Shown: one piece after another, positions 1 through 7,355 of the stretch
How the letters are laid out: each line of letters starts with the position of its first letter
How positions within the stretch are numbered: the stretch's first letter is position 1
Assembly (NCBI GenBank): GCA_012520195.1
Contig: JAAYOS010000014.1
Location: 1-48,056 of the forward strand
Direction of reading: 5' to 3'
Length of the DNA stretch: 48,056 nt
Source: Clostridiales bacterium
GTDB lineage: Bacteria; Bacillota; Clostridia; Oscillospirales; JAAYOS01
Program-made: the position numbers and the translations under genes
Notes under the pieces: generated by a model
What the model was told of the DNA's origin: nothing
Seen by the model: the letters and a program-made list of their open reading frames with translations, nothing else
Database searches by the model: none

Positions 1-202
1 CATGGCGTCGGAGAGTATTGATTATGTAAGCCTGGGAATCAAGACTGGTGAGATGGCCGCAGCTGTTTTGAAAGGGGAGAAGGCCTCCGAGATGGCTGTC
101 CAGCTTATTTCTGACAGCACACCTGTTTACAACAGTGAGGTTTTGGAGGAGCTCGGCCTGTCTCTGCCCGAGGACTACGCAGAAGCTGAGGATGTATCAT
201 AA
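1..202 (+). CDS. ABC transporter substrate-binding protein, C-terminal end (TrpX-like), partial
   Basis: Only the last 66 or so residues are present; the reading frame is open from the first base, so the gene starts upstream of the window. The tail, with the segment SLGIKTGEMAAAVLKGE and the ending YAEAEDVS, resembles the C-terminus of the ABC_sub_bind family (TrpX-type binding proteins for tryptophan, tyrosine or related solutes). In that family it is an extracytoplasmic lipoprotein that delivers ligand to the permease. The downstream permease and ATPase belong to the same transporter type, which supports the call. Substrate cannot be decided from this fragment. The GTA-TCA-TAA end is followed by a large hairpin before the permease. 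Confidence 0.7.
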   Translation, partial: MASESIDYVSLGIKTGEMAAAVLKGEKASEMAVQLISDSTPVYNSEVLEELGLSLPEDYAEAEDVS

Positions 203-215
203 ATAAGCAGAGAAA

Positions 216-279
216 GGGGAACGGCTTATCTGATTTTCAACCCTTTGAGCTATAGGCATTATCAGAAGAGCCGCTCCCC
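216..279 (+). promoter_or_regulatory. Long intercistronic hairpin between binding protein and permease
   Basis: GGGGA-CGGCT-TCTGA on the left can pair with TCAGA-AGCCG-TCCCC on the right, with small bulges and a loop of about 28 nt. No T-run follows, so it is not a classical terminator. Inferred role: a 3' stabiliser or partial attenuator that lets the binding protein be made in excess over the permease and ATPase. Confidence 0.5.
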
Positions 280-329
280 ATACTATCCATACTATATAGC
301 TACAACCAGAAAGTGGGTTTTGTATCGGA

Positions 330-1235
330 ATGGGCATCATAATAGGCATTATTAGAAACATCCTTGAAGAGGGAAGCATATACGGCATTATGACGATGGG
401 CGTCTACATAAGCTACAGCGTGCTAAAGTTTCCAGATCTCACAGTGGACGGCACGTTTCCGCTCGGAATGTGTGTTACAGCTGCCCTGATCTCATCGGGA
501 GTAAATCCGGTTGTAGCTTGCCTGATTGCAGCCCTGTGTGGAGCAGTTGCAGGTTGTGTAACCGGACTTCTCCATGTTAAGTTGCACATCGCAGATTTGC
601 TATCGGGAATTCTCGTAATGACAGCAATGTGGTCTGTAAACCTGGTTATCACCCGTGGCAGTGCTGTTGTGCCTTTTTACAACATGGATACGATTTTTAA
701 TTCAGGGCCTGTCACTCTGCTACCCAAGGGGCTTTATACTTGGAGAGTTCTGATAGTGTCGACCGTCGCAACCATTATTGTGAAGATAATCCTGGACTAC
801 TATATGAAGACAAAGTCGGGTCTCCTGCTGAGGGCAACAGGAGACAACCAACAATTTGTTACATCTGTTTCGAAGAACCCCGGTATGATGAAAATAATCG
901 GACTCACTATCGGCAACGCCTGTACAGCACTTTCGGGCTCAATACTTAGCCAGGTAAGCGAATCGGCAAACATAAACAGTGGTACCGGTATTATGGTTAT
1001 GGGTCTTGCATCCGTCATAATTGGATCGAGCATATTCAAAAAGGTGAATATCCTCAGTGCTACTACCAAAGTAATAATCGGAATGATACTATATAGAGCC
1101 TGTCTTGCTGTCGCCATGCAGCTAGGTCTCCCGACAAACTATCTAAAGATGCTTATGGCCGCAATTTTCACAGTCGCACTAGTCGCAAACAACACTCTTT
1201 CGAAGGAGAAAAAGGCGTATGAAAAACCGGAATAA
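330..1235 (+). CDS. ABC transporter permease (TrpY-like, branched-chain permease fold)
   Basis: A 301-residue polytopic membrane protein with about eight to nine hydrophobic stretches. It opens with a short amphipathic lead (residues 1-15), and the segment YSVLKFPDLTVDGTF is a typical motif of this permease family (BPD_transp_2 type). It should form the channel of an ABC importer whose binding protein is the partial gene before it and whose ATPase is the gene after it. It overlaps the ATPase gene by 17 bases, so the two are translationally coupled. The SD site before the ATG is weak (AAAGTGGG, far upstream), which fits the idea that permease yield is kept below that of the binding protein. 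Substrate, probably an aromatic amino acid or related compound, is inferred from family only. Confidence 0.85.
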   Translation: MGIIIGIIRNILEEGSIYGIMTMGVYISYSVLKFPDLTVDGTFPLGMCVTAALISSGVNPVVACLIAALCGAVAGCVTGLLHVKLHIADLLSGILVMTAMWSVNLVITRGSAVVPFYNMDTIFNSGPVTLLPKGLYTWRVLIVSTVATIIVKIILDYYMKTKSGLLLRATGDNQQFVTSVSKNPGMMKIIGLTIGNACTALSGSILSQVSESANINSGTGIMVMGLASVIIGSSIFKKVNILSATTKVIIGMILYRACLAVAMQLGLPTNYLKMLMAAIFTVALVANNTLSKEKKAYEKPE

Positions 1236-2037
1236 TGAGAGTAGCAACGGTTCTGCCGGACACTACGTCCAGTTGCAGCATATCTATAAGACGTTCAACA
1301 AGGGCTCCATAAATGAGGTGCCCCTGTTTCACGATTTCAATCTCACGGTTGATAAAGGTGAGTTTGTCACTGTTGTCGGCAGTAACGGCTCTGGCAAGAC
1401 CACAATGTTGAATGTGATATGTGGCTCAACCCAGATTGATGACGGTAGTATAATCGTTAATGGTAAAGATGTCAGTCAGCTAAAAGAACATCAGCGCGCT
1501 TCTTTTATCGGAAGAGTCTTTCAGGATCCGGGAAAAGGGACCTGCCCGTCATTGACTATTCTCGAAAACATGTCCCTGGCCGACAATAAGGGCAGACCTT
1601 ATGGACTTACTCCCGGCATTAAAAAGAGGAGGAGGGACCAATATTGCACTCTTTTGGAACAGCTAAAGCTCGGGCTGGAGGACAAAACTGATGTCAAAGT
1701 TGGGAGTCTGTCTGGTGGTCAGAGGCAGGCATTGGCACTACTGATATCTACAATGGTGCCTGTTGACCTACTCATACTAGATGAGCATACTGCTGCACTC
1801 GACCCCAGAATATCCGAGACGATTATGGAGCTTACCGATAGGCTGATAGCTGAAAAAGGTGTCACTACAATTATGGTTACACATAACCTGAGGTATGCTG
1901 TCGAGTACGGCAACAGACTGCTCATGATGCACGAAGGCGGATTTGTCCTCGATGCTTCGGAAGACGAGAAAAAAACACACGAAGTCTCTGACCTGTTGGA
2001 TCTCTTCAACGAAATCAGCATCGAATGCGGGAATTGA
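1219..2037 (+). CDS. ABC transporter ATP-binding protein (TrpZ-like)
   Basis: A 272-residue nucleotide-binding subunit. It has the Walker A motif GSNGSGKTT, the signature LSGGQRQ, the Walker B LLILDEHTAALDP and the H-loop histidine in VTHNL, in the usual order. The residue after the Walker B Glu is His where Pro is more common (DEHTAALDP), which is normal for this import subfamily. It would hydrolyse ATP at the cytoplasmic face to power the permease encoded just upstream. The start ATG lies inside the permease gene and has GAAGGAGAAAAAGGCGT in front of it. It is the last gene of the transporter operon and is followed by a small inverted-repeat region. Confidence 0.92.
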   Translation: MKNRNNESSNGSAGHYVQLQHIYKTFNKGSINEVPLFHDFNLTVDKGEFVTVVGSNGSGKTTMLNVICGSTQIDDGSIIVNGKDVSQLKEHQRASFIGRVFQDPGKGTCPSLTILENMSLADNKGRPYGLTPGIKKRRRDQYCTLLEQLKLGLEDKTDVKVGSLSGGQRQALALLISTMVPVDLLILDEHTAALDPRISETIMELTDRLIAEKGVTTIMVTHNLRYAVEYGNRLLMMHEGGFVLDASEDEKKTHEVSDLLDLFNEISIECGN

Positions 2038-2056
2038 TATCACCAATTTAGATCAC

Positions 2057-2092
2057 TGTTAGCTGTTAACTGTTAACGGCTAACTGTTAGCC
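2057..2092. repeat. Short direct and inverted repeats of CTGTTAAC type after the ABC operon
   Basis: CTGTTAGC, CTGTTAAC, TGTTAAC and CTGTTAGC follow each other head to tail, and GGCTAA-CTG-TTAGCC (2078-2092) makes a six-pair hairpin with a three-base loop. There is no T-run, so a terminator role is uncertain. It belongs with the other short tandem repeats of this window. Confidence 0.55.
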
Positions 2093-2172
2093 GCTATACC
2101 CAAATTGATATTTCGTATAAATATTTGAAAAAGTGTAAATATTTATCACAGGGGTATTCGAAGGGGGTGGCA

Positions 2173-2286
2173 ATGATGTCAAAGGCCAGTAGGGACAAAA
2201 AGAAGAAGGCTGCGAAAATCAAGGCTCGTAACAGTAATAAGCAGAGTCCGCAGCAGCCCAATAGTGATATTGAAAATGCCAAGTAA
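2173..2286 (+). CDS. Small lysine-rich basic protein (37 aa)
   Basis: A short reading frame (ATG ATG TCA to TAA) with a strong purine-rich SD (AAGGGGGTGG) just before it. The product begins MMSKASRDKKKKAAK and is dominated by Lys, Arg, Ala and Ser in its first half, with a polar tail (Q, S, N). It is highly basic and probably unstructured. It ends 19 bases before the chosen start of the HD-domain gene, so both are likely on one message. No family is recognised. Such small basic proteins often bind nucleic acid, but nothing here proves that. The good SD and the spacing are the main reasons to believe it is translated. Confidence 0.5.
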   Translation: MMSKASRDKKKKAAKIKARNSNKQSPQQPNSDIENAK

Positions 2287-2305
2287 TATTGAAAAGAGAA
2301 ATATT

Positions 2306-2956
2306 ATGAGAATAAAGAAAGATAGTATTGAGAGCCTGTTCTCAGATATTGATAGATGCATAATGGAAGAAAATACCCCCTCTAAATATCTTGAGAAATA
2401 CTCAAATGAACCGGCTTTCAGAGATAAACCCTTTGACATGCTGCATGCGTTGAAACATACAGAGCAGAATCCCAAGTATCATCCTGAGGGCAATGTGTGG
2501 AATCACACTAAAATGGTGGTCGACATAGCAGCTTCTTTGAAAGAGCGGAGCAAGAACCCCAAAGTGCTTATGTGGGCAGCACTTCTGCATGATATCGGAA
2601 AGCCTCCGACAACAGCAATTCGTAAGGGTAGGCTTACCTCGTATAATCACGATAAGGTTGGAGAGGATATGGCGAGAAGTTTTCTCCAACATTATTTTAC
2701 TGACGTTGATTTCATTGAGGATGTCTGCGGACTTGTACGCTGGCACATGCAGATGCTATTTGTTGTGAAGCAAAGAAACCGTTCCTCGATCAAGCGTATG
2801 GCTGAGCGTGTAGATATCAATGAGATCGCACTATTGGGCTACTGTGATAGGATGGGGCGAACTAATGCGGACAAGCAAAATGAGTGCAGATCAGTTAAGG
2901 AATTTTTGAAAATGTGCCGCGAGGTACTTCAAATGGAGGACGGTTCTGTGTCTTGA
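2306..2956 (+). CDS. HD-domain metal-dependent phosphohydrolase
   Basis: A 216-residue cytoplasmic protein. The HD signature is complete: first His at about residue 67 (WNHTKMV), the HD pair at 95-96 (LLHDIGKP), a further His near 115 (YNHDKVG) and a later His in RWHMQM. The module resembles the HDIG-type domains seen alone or at the end of tRNA nucleotidyltransferases, which hydrolyse phosphoester bonds in nucleotides using divalent metal. The substrate is unknown. An upstream in-frame ATG at 2276 and a longer frame from 2264 exist, but these overlap the small basic gene. The ATG at 2306 preceded by AAAAGAGAAAT is the more economical start, though its SD is modest. Confidence 0.8.
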   Translation: MRIKKDSIESLFSDIDRCIMEENTPSKYLEKYSNEPAFRDKPFDMLHALKHTEQNPKYHPEGNVWNHTKMVVDIAASLKERSKNPKVLMWAALLHDIGKPPTTAIRKGRLTSYNHDKVGEDMARSFLQHYFTDVDFIEDVCGLVRWHMQMLFVVKQRNRSSIKRMAERVDINEIALLGYCDRMGRTNADKQNECRSVKEFLKMCREVLQMEDGSVS

Positions 2957-3122
2957 CCGATCCCAAACATTTAATCGCTGTTGATGAACCATCTTTGTCT
3001 CTTGATGCCTCATGTCTCATAATGCCTCATTCTGCTATGAGTTGATCACCTTACGCAACTTTATCATCGACTTTATCCTTAAGCTCATTCGCCAGTTCTC
3101 ATGACAGATTTTCTCTTGTTTT
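2957..3122. other. Gene-free stretch before the 120-bp repeat
   Basis: No supportable gene. The only visible structure is a pair of ATGCCTCAT nine-mers (3005-3013 and 3022-3030). The 120-bp palindromic repeat begins directly after it. Confidence 0.5.
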
Positions 3123-3242
3123 TGCGCAAAAATCGAAGTGTTGTGTGAATCCTAGCGAAAATTTATCACATCGATGAGATAAATATACGGTGTATGATAT
3201 CTTTCCAGAGAGAAATCCACACAGAACCGAATATTTTGCGCA
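3123..3242. repeat. 120-bp imperfect palindromic element, copy 1
   Basis: Bounded by TGCGCA at both ends. The outer arms pair (TGCGCAAAA with TTTTGCGCA, then TTGTGTG with a CACACA segment). The centre is a 22-bp near-perfect palindrome of the form TTTATC-A-CATCGATG-A-GATAAA. A second copy of exactly the same length lies at 47871-47990; aligned without gaps, about 96 of 120 positions match by eye. It lies in a gene-free region and has no open frame. The organisation recalls ERIC/REP-type intergenic repeats or a small MITE, but no family is recognised. Confidence 0.8.
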
Positions 3243-3312
3243 AAAAGAGCCAAAAAAGCGTTTTGCTTGTTATGACAGGCTTGACGGACTTTACGAGCTT
3301 GACAGGCCTGAC

Positions 3313-3624
3313 TTATGATAGCTCGTCTGCCTCACTCTGAATTGCTTCTTGAAGTGCTTTACAGGAAACGACACCGTCCGACTCGCTAAAGAAACAGGGA
3401 TATTTTGAACCACAGCTGCTACATTCAAGGTATTGCATGCTGTTTTTTTGTTCCCTTTTATCATATTTAAAAGGTAAAAGTTCAATCAATTCACCCTTAC
3501 CACTCCCATCAAGAAAACGGTGTTCAGAATCGATAAGGTAAGAGTAGACGTAGCTTGCCTCATGCTTCAACACGAAGTTTCCTGCGTTGCAAACCGGACA
3601 AACTAAAGGCATTTCGGTATACAT
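3313..3624 (-). CDS. Small zinc-ribbon-like protein of unknown function
   Basis: A 103-residue soluble protein with two CxxC knuckles, CPVC at residues 9-12 and CSSC near 69-72. Together they could bind one zinc ion. Between them is a segment rich in aromatic and charged residues with no clear match. A third potential metal ligand region contains SCKALQ near the C-terminus. The ATG is preceded by GGGGGTGTC, a purine-rich SD at suitable distance. It stands alone on the minus strand, between the repeat element and the decayed hppA gene. I do not recognise the family; a role in nucleic-acid or protein binding is only what zinc ribbons usually do. Confidence 0.65.
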   Translation of the reverse strand: MYTEMPLVCPVCNAGNFVLKHEASYVYSYLIDSEHRFLDGSGKGELIELLPFKYDKREQKNSMQYLECSSCGSKYPCFFSESDGVVSCKALQEAIQSEADELS

Positions 3625-3716
3625 AAAGACACCCCCAAGATGTTGAAATGCGGAAAGTTCGTAATGATACTAGATGAATGGTACATCCTTATCAATGTTG
3701 CATCCTTTTATGGCAG

Positions 3717-3774
3717 CAGTGCTCAGTAGACAGTGCTCAGTAGACAGTAGCTCAGGATACAGTTGCTTAGTAGA
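3717..3774. repeat. 14-bp direct repeat cluster (CAGTGCTCAGTAGA)
   Basis: Two perfect 14-bp units (3717-3730 and 3731-3744) are followed by two degenerate 15-bp units starting at 3745 and 3760. It occupies the gene-free stretch 3625-3960 upstream of the small zinc-ribbon gene. No CRISPR-like spacers separate the units. Confidence 0.8.
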
Positions 3775-3828
3775 CTGGTGACATTCTTTATTCTCTGTTG
3801 AAAATCTTTATATATGCAGATAAAGAAA

Positions 3829-3859
3829 CGCCGATTTCCAAGATGCTTGAAAATCGGCG
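3829..3859 (-). terminator. Hairpin downstream of the hppA remnant
   Basis: CGCCGATTT (3829-3837) pairs with AAATCGGCG (3851-3859), loop 13 nt. Read on the minus strand it is followed by a T-rich stretch (TTTCTTTA), so it probably ends transcription from the hppA remnant. Confidence 0.65.
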
Positions 3860-3904
3860 AATTTTGGGTGAATATTGCTTGAAGAGCTATTAGTAATATT
3901 TTTA

Positions 3905-3932
3905 TGATAACTAAATATTGTGATAACTAAAT
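3905..3932. repeat. 12-bp direct repeat pair (TGATAACTAAAT)
   Basis: Two perfect copies at 3905-3916 and 3921-3932, period 16 bp, just outside the broken C-terminal end of the hppA remnant. Confidence 0.7.
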
Positions 3933-3960
3933 TTCATGATACATAACTTATAAGAACAAA

Positions 3961-5555
3961 TTAAGTGTCAGAAACCTTTAGAATATTGAGAACTGTAGGA
4001 AGAGAGCAGACAGCAATGAGGCGACAAGTGAAACAACCGTAATTGATTAATGTCTCCCCGGCAGCTATGATGCCAAGATCTTCAGCAGCCATGTTGACTT
4101 CGCTTATGAATGCACCGAGTAGGGAAATAACAGTCAGGCCTGCAGCAGCAATTGAAAATCCTTTTGTAACGGCCTTTACAGTATTGCCTGCGCTATCGAG
4201 CTCGTCTGTTGCAGTAAGTGCATCTTCACCGAGGTCGCCCATTTCGACAAGACCTCTAGCATTGTCAACTATTGGTCCGTATGCGTCGTTTGAAATAATC
4301 ATGCCGACTATTGACATCATTCCGACAGAGGCCATTGCAATACCAAACATGGCGTATCCTTAGCCTATGGGTGCGCAGAGCTTAAAGGCTGCAAGAGCTG
4401 CAACAGCAATACCGATTAATTCGGGGAGAACACTAAGCATTCCGTAGGAAACGCCTGAGAGTACTGTAAAAGCCGGTCCTGAGTTGGAAGCCTTTGCGAC
4501 AAATTGGACGGGCTTCTTATTGTCGTTTGTAAAGTAGTCACTTGTGATACCGATGATAACGCCAACCAGTAGACCTATAATACAAGCAGCCCAGATTCTC
4601 CAATTGAAATCGAAAACGTATGTGGCAACTGCTGTAAGTACAATATAGATCAATGTTGTTGAATAAGTTCCACTATTTAATGCTCTGGTGGGGTTGCCGT
4701 GCTTACCGATACGTGCTGTGGCAACTCCGATTATTGAAGCGACGAGTCCAAGTGCTGCAAAACAGAATACCATTGCGGCGTTTACGGAGCTGTTTGTAGC
4801 TTTATCAATAGCTACGCCCATTACTAGAGCTGCTGCCATTGAAGCGACGTTGGAGTCGAAAAGGTCTGCGCCCATTCCGGCACAGTCGCCTACGTTGTCA
4901 CCGACATTATCAGCGATAACAGCAGGGTTGGGGGGATCATCTTCAGGGATACCAAGTTCGACCTTACCGACAAGGTTAGCACTGATATCGGCTGTTTTTG
5001 TAAAGATTCCTCCTCCTGCTTTAGCAAACAGAGCCAGAGAGCTGGCACCGAAGCTGAAGCCGAGGAGCGCTGTTGTGTCACCTGTCACAAGCATAACGGC
5101 AGATACACCGAGAAGGCTTCCACCGACAACCGCCATACCCATAATAGCTCCACCACGGAATCCTGCCATGAATGAAGGCTTGAGCCCATTCTTGGCTGCT
5201 TCTGCTGACTTAACGTTGGCAATTGTTGAAACCTGTATGCCAATCTTTCCTGCAGTTGCTGAGAAGACAGTACCTGCAATGTAGGATAGAGCCATAATCA
5301 GGTTAGGGCCAAACTTTCCTTTCCATATCGGACTGGGAAGGAACAAAAACAGTATGACAGCTACCACTCCTGAAAAAATCGCAAGAATCTTATATTCTTT
5401 TCGCAGGAGGGTGTTAGCCCCTTTGCGGACCAGTTTCCCAATCTCTTCAACCCTTTTGTTGGAGGATGTCTGCTTTTTCACCCAAAAATAGAGCCAGCCG
5501 GCAAACAGAAAGCAGCAATTGAGACAAGAATTGAAAAGCAAACAAACTTTTCCAT
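3961..5555 (-). pseudogene. hppA: Membrane-bound proton-translocating pyrophosphatase, inactivated
   Basis: The intact family couples pyrophosphate hydrolysis to ion pumping across the membrane. Conserved catalytic blocks remain, including GGGIFTK, EDDPPNPA and ADNVGDNVGDCAGMGADLF. Three lesions are visible. (1) The natural start is ATG at 5553-5555 with an AGAGGTG SD, giving MEKFVCFSILVSIAAF; a one-base deletion near 5506-5511 then throws the frame to a TGA, while the family sequence continues as LFAGWLYFWVKK in another frame. (2) An in-frame TAA at 4360-4362 splits APIG from GYAMFGIAMA. (3) After about residue 500 the homology fades and the frame stops at 3961; the final membrane segments and the GDTVGDPFKDTSGPS block are not found. 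The segment GNTVKAVTKG has Lys at the Ala/Lys switch, typical of potassium-independent proton pumps. It is longer than most pseudogenes and otherwise well conserved, so decay looks recent. Confidence 0.85.
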
Positions 5556-5946
5556 GCTTATTCAAACACCTCTTTTTCTTAATTCTTTGTGTAATAAAAT
5601 CACAAATTACTGTATTAATATCACACTGATTTTGCGAAATCAAGGGCTAAAAAGCGCAGTTTTATCAAACTTGGAAGTCATATATGATATTATCATGAGT
5701 CATATTTTGGCCTAAAAAAATCTAATAACATTTTCATGTTGTTGACACTTCTCCTTACGAGATTTTTCAATAAATCAAGCACAGATATCTAAGATTCGGA
5801 GATCTTTTTCTGCTGTCCGTTTTATTGGACAGTTGGAGATGTATACTTGTAGAAACAGGAAAAACCACCAGATAAAGAAATGAACCACATGAGCAAATCT
5901 AGGTAAAGATGGTGCAGAACAGAAAGATTGTACAGGAGGAAGAATA
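5556..5946. other. Intergenic region between hppA remnant and small ORF
   Basis: No convincing gene. It contains the hppA upstream region, a possible -35 TTGACA at 5742-5747 reading right without a good -10, and a small hairpin CTGTCC/GGACAG (5813-5832). The right end carries the strong SD of the small ORF at 5947. Confidence 0.4.
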
Positions 5947-6081
5947 ATGGATTTCAAGTTTGTATATGTAAATGGACATGTAGAGGTTCTGGACAATAAA
6001 GGCAGATTTCTGTTTTCAGCAGATACGGAGACAGAGGCCAGATATGAAATCATGCAGCATTATGTTGAAAGGAGTGCTTAG
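5947..6081 (+). CDS. Small protein of unknown function (44 aa)
   Basis: ATG preceded by a perfect AGGAGGA at six-base spacing, ending in TAG. The product starts MDFKFVYVNGHVEVLDNKG and continues with FLFSADTETEARYEIM, a compact mix of beta-prone and helical segments without membrane segment or cysteines. The SD quality and balanced composition argue that it is translated. The family is not recognised; the short beta-hairpin-like start and acidic helix could form a small domain. It precedes the NusG-II/Gx/ApbE genes by about 210 bases but a separate promoter lies between them, so it is probably its own unit. Confidence 0.6.
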   Translation: MDFKFVYVNGHVEVLDNKGRFLFSADTETEARYEIMQHYVERSA

Positions 6082-6132
6082 ATAAAGAAAATCAAAGACT
6101 AGGATTAGGCCGGCTATCTACCCTTCGACAAA

Positions 6133-6162
6133 TTGACAATCGGGCAAACGCTGTGCTATTAT
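6133..6162 (+). promoter_or_regulatory. Candidate sigma-A promoter for the NusG-II/Gx/ApbE genes
   Basis: TTGACA (6133-6138), 18-bp spacer, TATTAT (6157-6162). It gives a leader of roughly 125 nt before the ATG at 6294. No hairpin-based switch was recognised in the leader. Confidence 0.5.
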
Positions 6163-6293
6163 TATCCCTAATTCGACATATATTTTGCTGTCATTAAAGT
6201 GTGACTTGTGATATGTTGTTGTAGGCAAGAGGTGTTCTTGCTGAAAAATCAAAGTGTGTTTGGAAACATAACTATATTTGGGAACATGATAAA

Positions 6294-6683
6294 ATGAAGT
6301 TCTTCAAGAAAACGGATGTTTTTGTAATTGTTGTTTTGGTTGTACTCAGCCTTACATTTATGCTTATTTACAGAAGCGTAATGTCAGATAGGCCTGCCGT
6401 TGCCCACATATACTACTTCGGTAACTTAGTTCAGGTTGTAGACCTAAAGCAAGGTGTTGAAAAAACCATAGAGATTACCGAGGTGCCCGGCGTAATCCTT
6501 CAGCAGGATTCTGATGGCAGCATCCGTTTTGAGTCCTCAGACTGTCCTGATAAAGTATGTGTAAATACGGGAAGTCTCAGCCTGATCGGAGAAAGCGCTG
6601 CATGCCTACCCAATGGTGTGCTGGTTAAGATAATGCCCTCTGGAGAGCGTTCGTCGGATGAGGTCGATATAATAATCGAGTAG
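6294..6683 (+). CDS. NusG domain II-containing membrane-anchored protein
   Basis: A 129-residue protein with one N-terminal membrane segment (about residues 9-26) and an extracytoplasmic domain of the NusG_II (DUF1312) type. The segment ESSDCPDKVCVNTG, with the paired cysteines of CPDKVC, is the usual family hallmark, followed by CLPNGVLVKI. The same domain family recurs next to Gx-type membrane proteins and ApbE, exactly as here, in flavin-based electron-transfer loci (EetA-like). It is probably a small redox-linked or scaffold protein on the outer face of the membrane. The SD is weak (GGGAAC). Its function in this organism is inferred from context. Confidence 0.85.
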   Translation: MKFFKKTDVFVIVVLVVLSLTFMLIYRSVMSDRPAVAHIYYFGNLVQVVDLKQGVEKTIEITEVPGVILQQDSDGSIRFESSDCPDKVCVNTGSLSLIGESAACLPNGVLVKIMPSGERSSDEVDIIIE

Positions 6684-6731
6684 ATATTCTTGAGGTGAGC
6701 TTTCCAATTCACGGAGGCAACAAAGATTTGG

Positions 6732-7298
6732 ATGAAGAATCAAAAACAGAGCTCGAACAATGTGTTTGAAGTAAGAGAGCGGTTGAAATCAAAAACTAAG
6801 AGGACAAGCCTTCTTGTTTTAACAGCTATGCTGTTCGCAATTGCTATTGTCCTGTCGCTTGTTGAGGGAGCATTGCCGGCACTTATCCCATCAGTGCCCG
6901 GTGTTAGGTTTGGACTTTCTAACATAGCCGTTATGTATTCCCTCTTTTTCCTGCGCAAAAGAGAGGCATTTGCAATTGCATTTTTGAAGTCAATGTTTGT
7001 ATTATCAACAAGAGGTTTGATTGCGGGACTCTTGAGTCTCTCAGGAGGAGTATTCTCTCTTTTTGTTATGATTGTCTTAATGGGCATCTTCAGGGAGCGC
7101 ATCTCGTATCTTATGCTCAGCATTGCAGGTGCCATCTTTCACAATCTCGGTCAGCTTGCTGCCGTTGCGGTTGTGTACACATCGCTTTATACTTTCGTCT
7201 ACTTTCCTGTACTGCTAATATCAGGGGTTATAGCAGGAACCGTTACTGCAACTCTGCTGAGAGTTGCAATACCGGCTCTGAAGCGACTTGGTCGGTAA
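6732..7298 (+). CDS. Gx transporter family protein (heptaprenyl diphosphate synthase component I family)
   Basis: A 188-residue integral membrane protein with about five hydrophobic segments after a basic N-terminal tail (residues 1-25). The block PSVPGVRFGLSNIAVMYSLF and the later SLSGGVFSLF are characteristic of this family. The old name derives from a proposed role in heptaprenyl diphosphate synthesis, but the membrane character and the pairing with NusG-II and ApbE genes fit an EetB-like role in flavin-dependent electron transfer better (inference). It lies 48 bases after the NusG-II gene and 57 before apbE, same strand, so the three probably form an operon. GGAGG is present but rather far from the ATG, so start choice is slightly uncertain. 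Confidence 0.85.
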   Translation: MKNQKQSSNNVFEVRERLKSKTKRTSLLVLTAMLFAIAIVLSLVEGALPALIPSVPGVRFGLSNIAVMYSLFFLRKREAFAIAFLKSMFVLSTRGLIAGLLSLSGGVFSLFVMIVLMGIFRERISYLMLSIAGAIFHNLGQLAAVAVVYTSLYTFVYFPVLLISGVIAGTVTATLLRVAIPALKRLGR

Positions 7299-7355
7299 TC
7301 GTTATTTTGATTAACTGCAACATGGATGTTTCCATTTAGTTAGAGGTGTCTGTTA

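Noticed and set aside
4357-4362. In-frame TAA in hppA as a recoded or read-through codon
   Set aside because: Other genes here use TAA as a normal stop, and the gene also has a frameshift and a truncated end; simple decay explains all three.
4688-5284. 198-codon open frame on the plus strand
   Set aside because: It lies opposite the well-conserved core of hppA, has a biased Ala/Pro/Thr/Ser composition typical of antisense reading and no SD.
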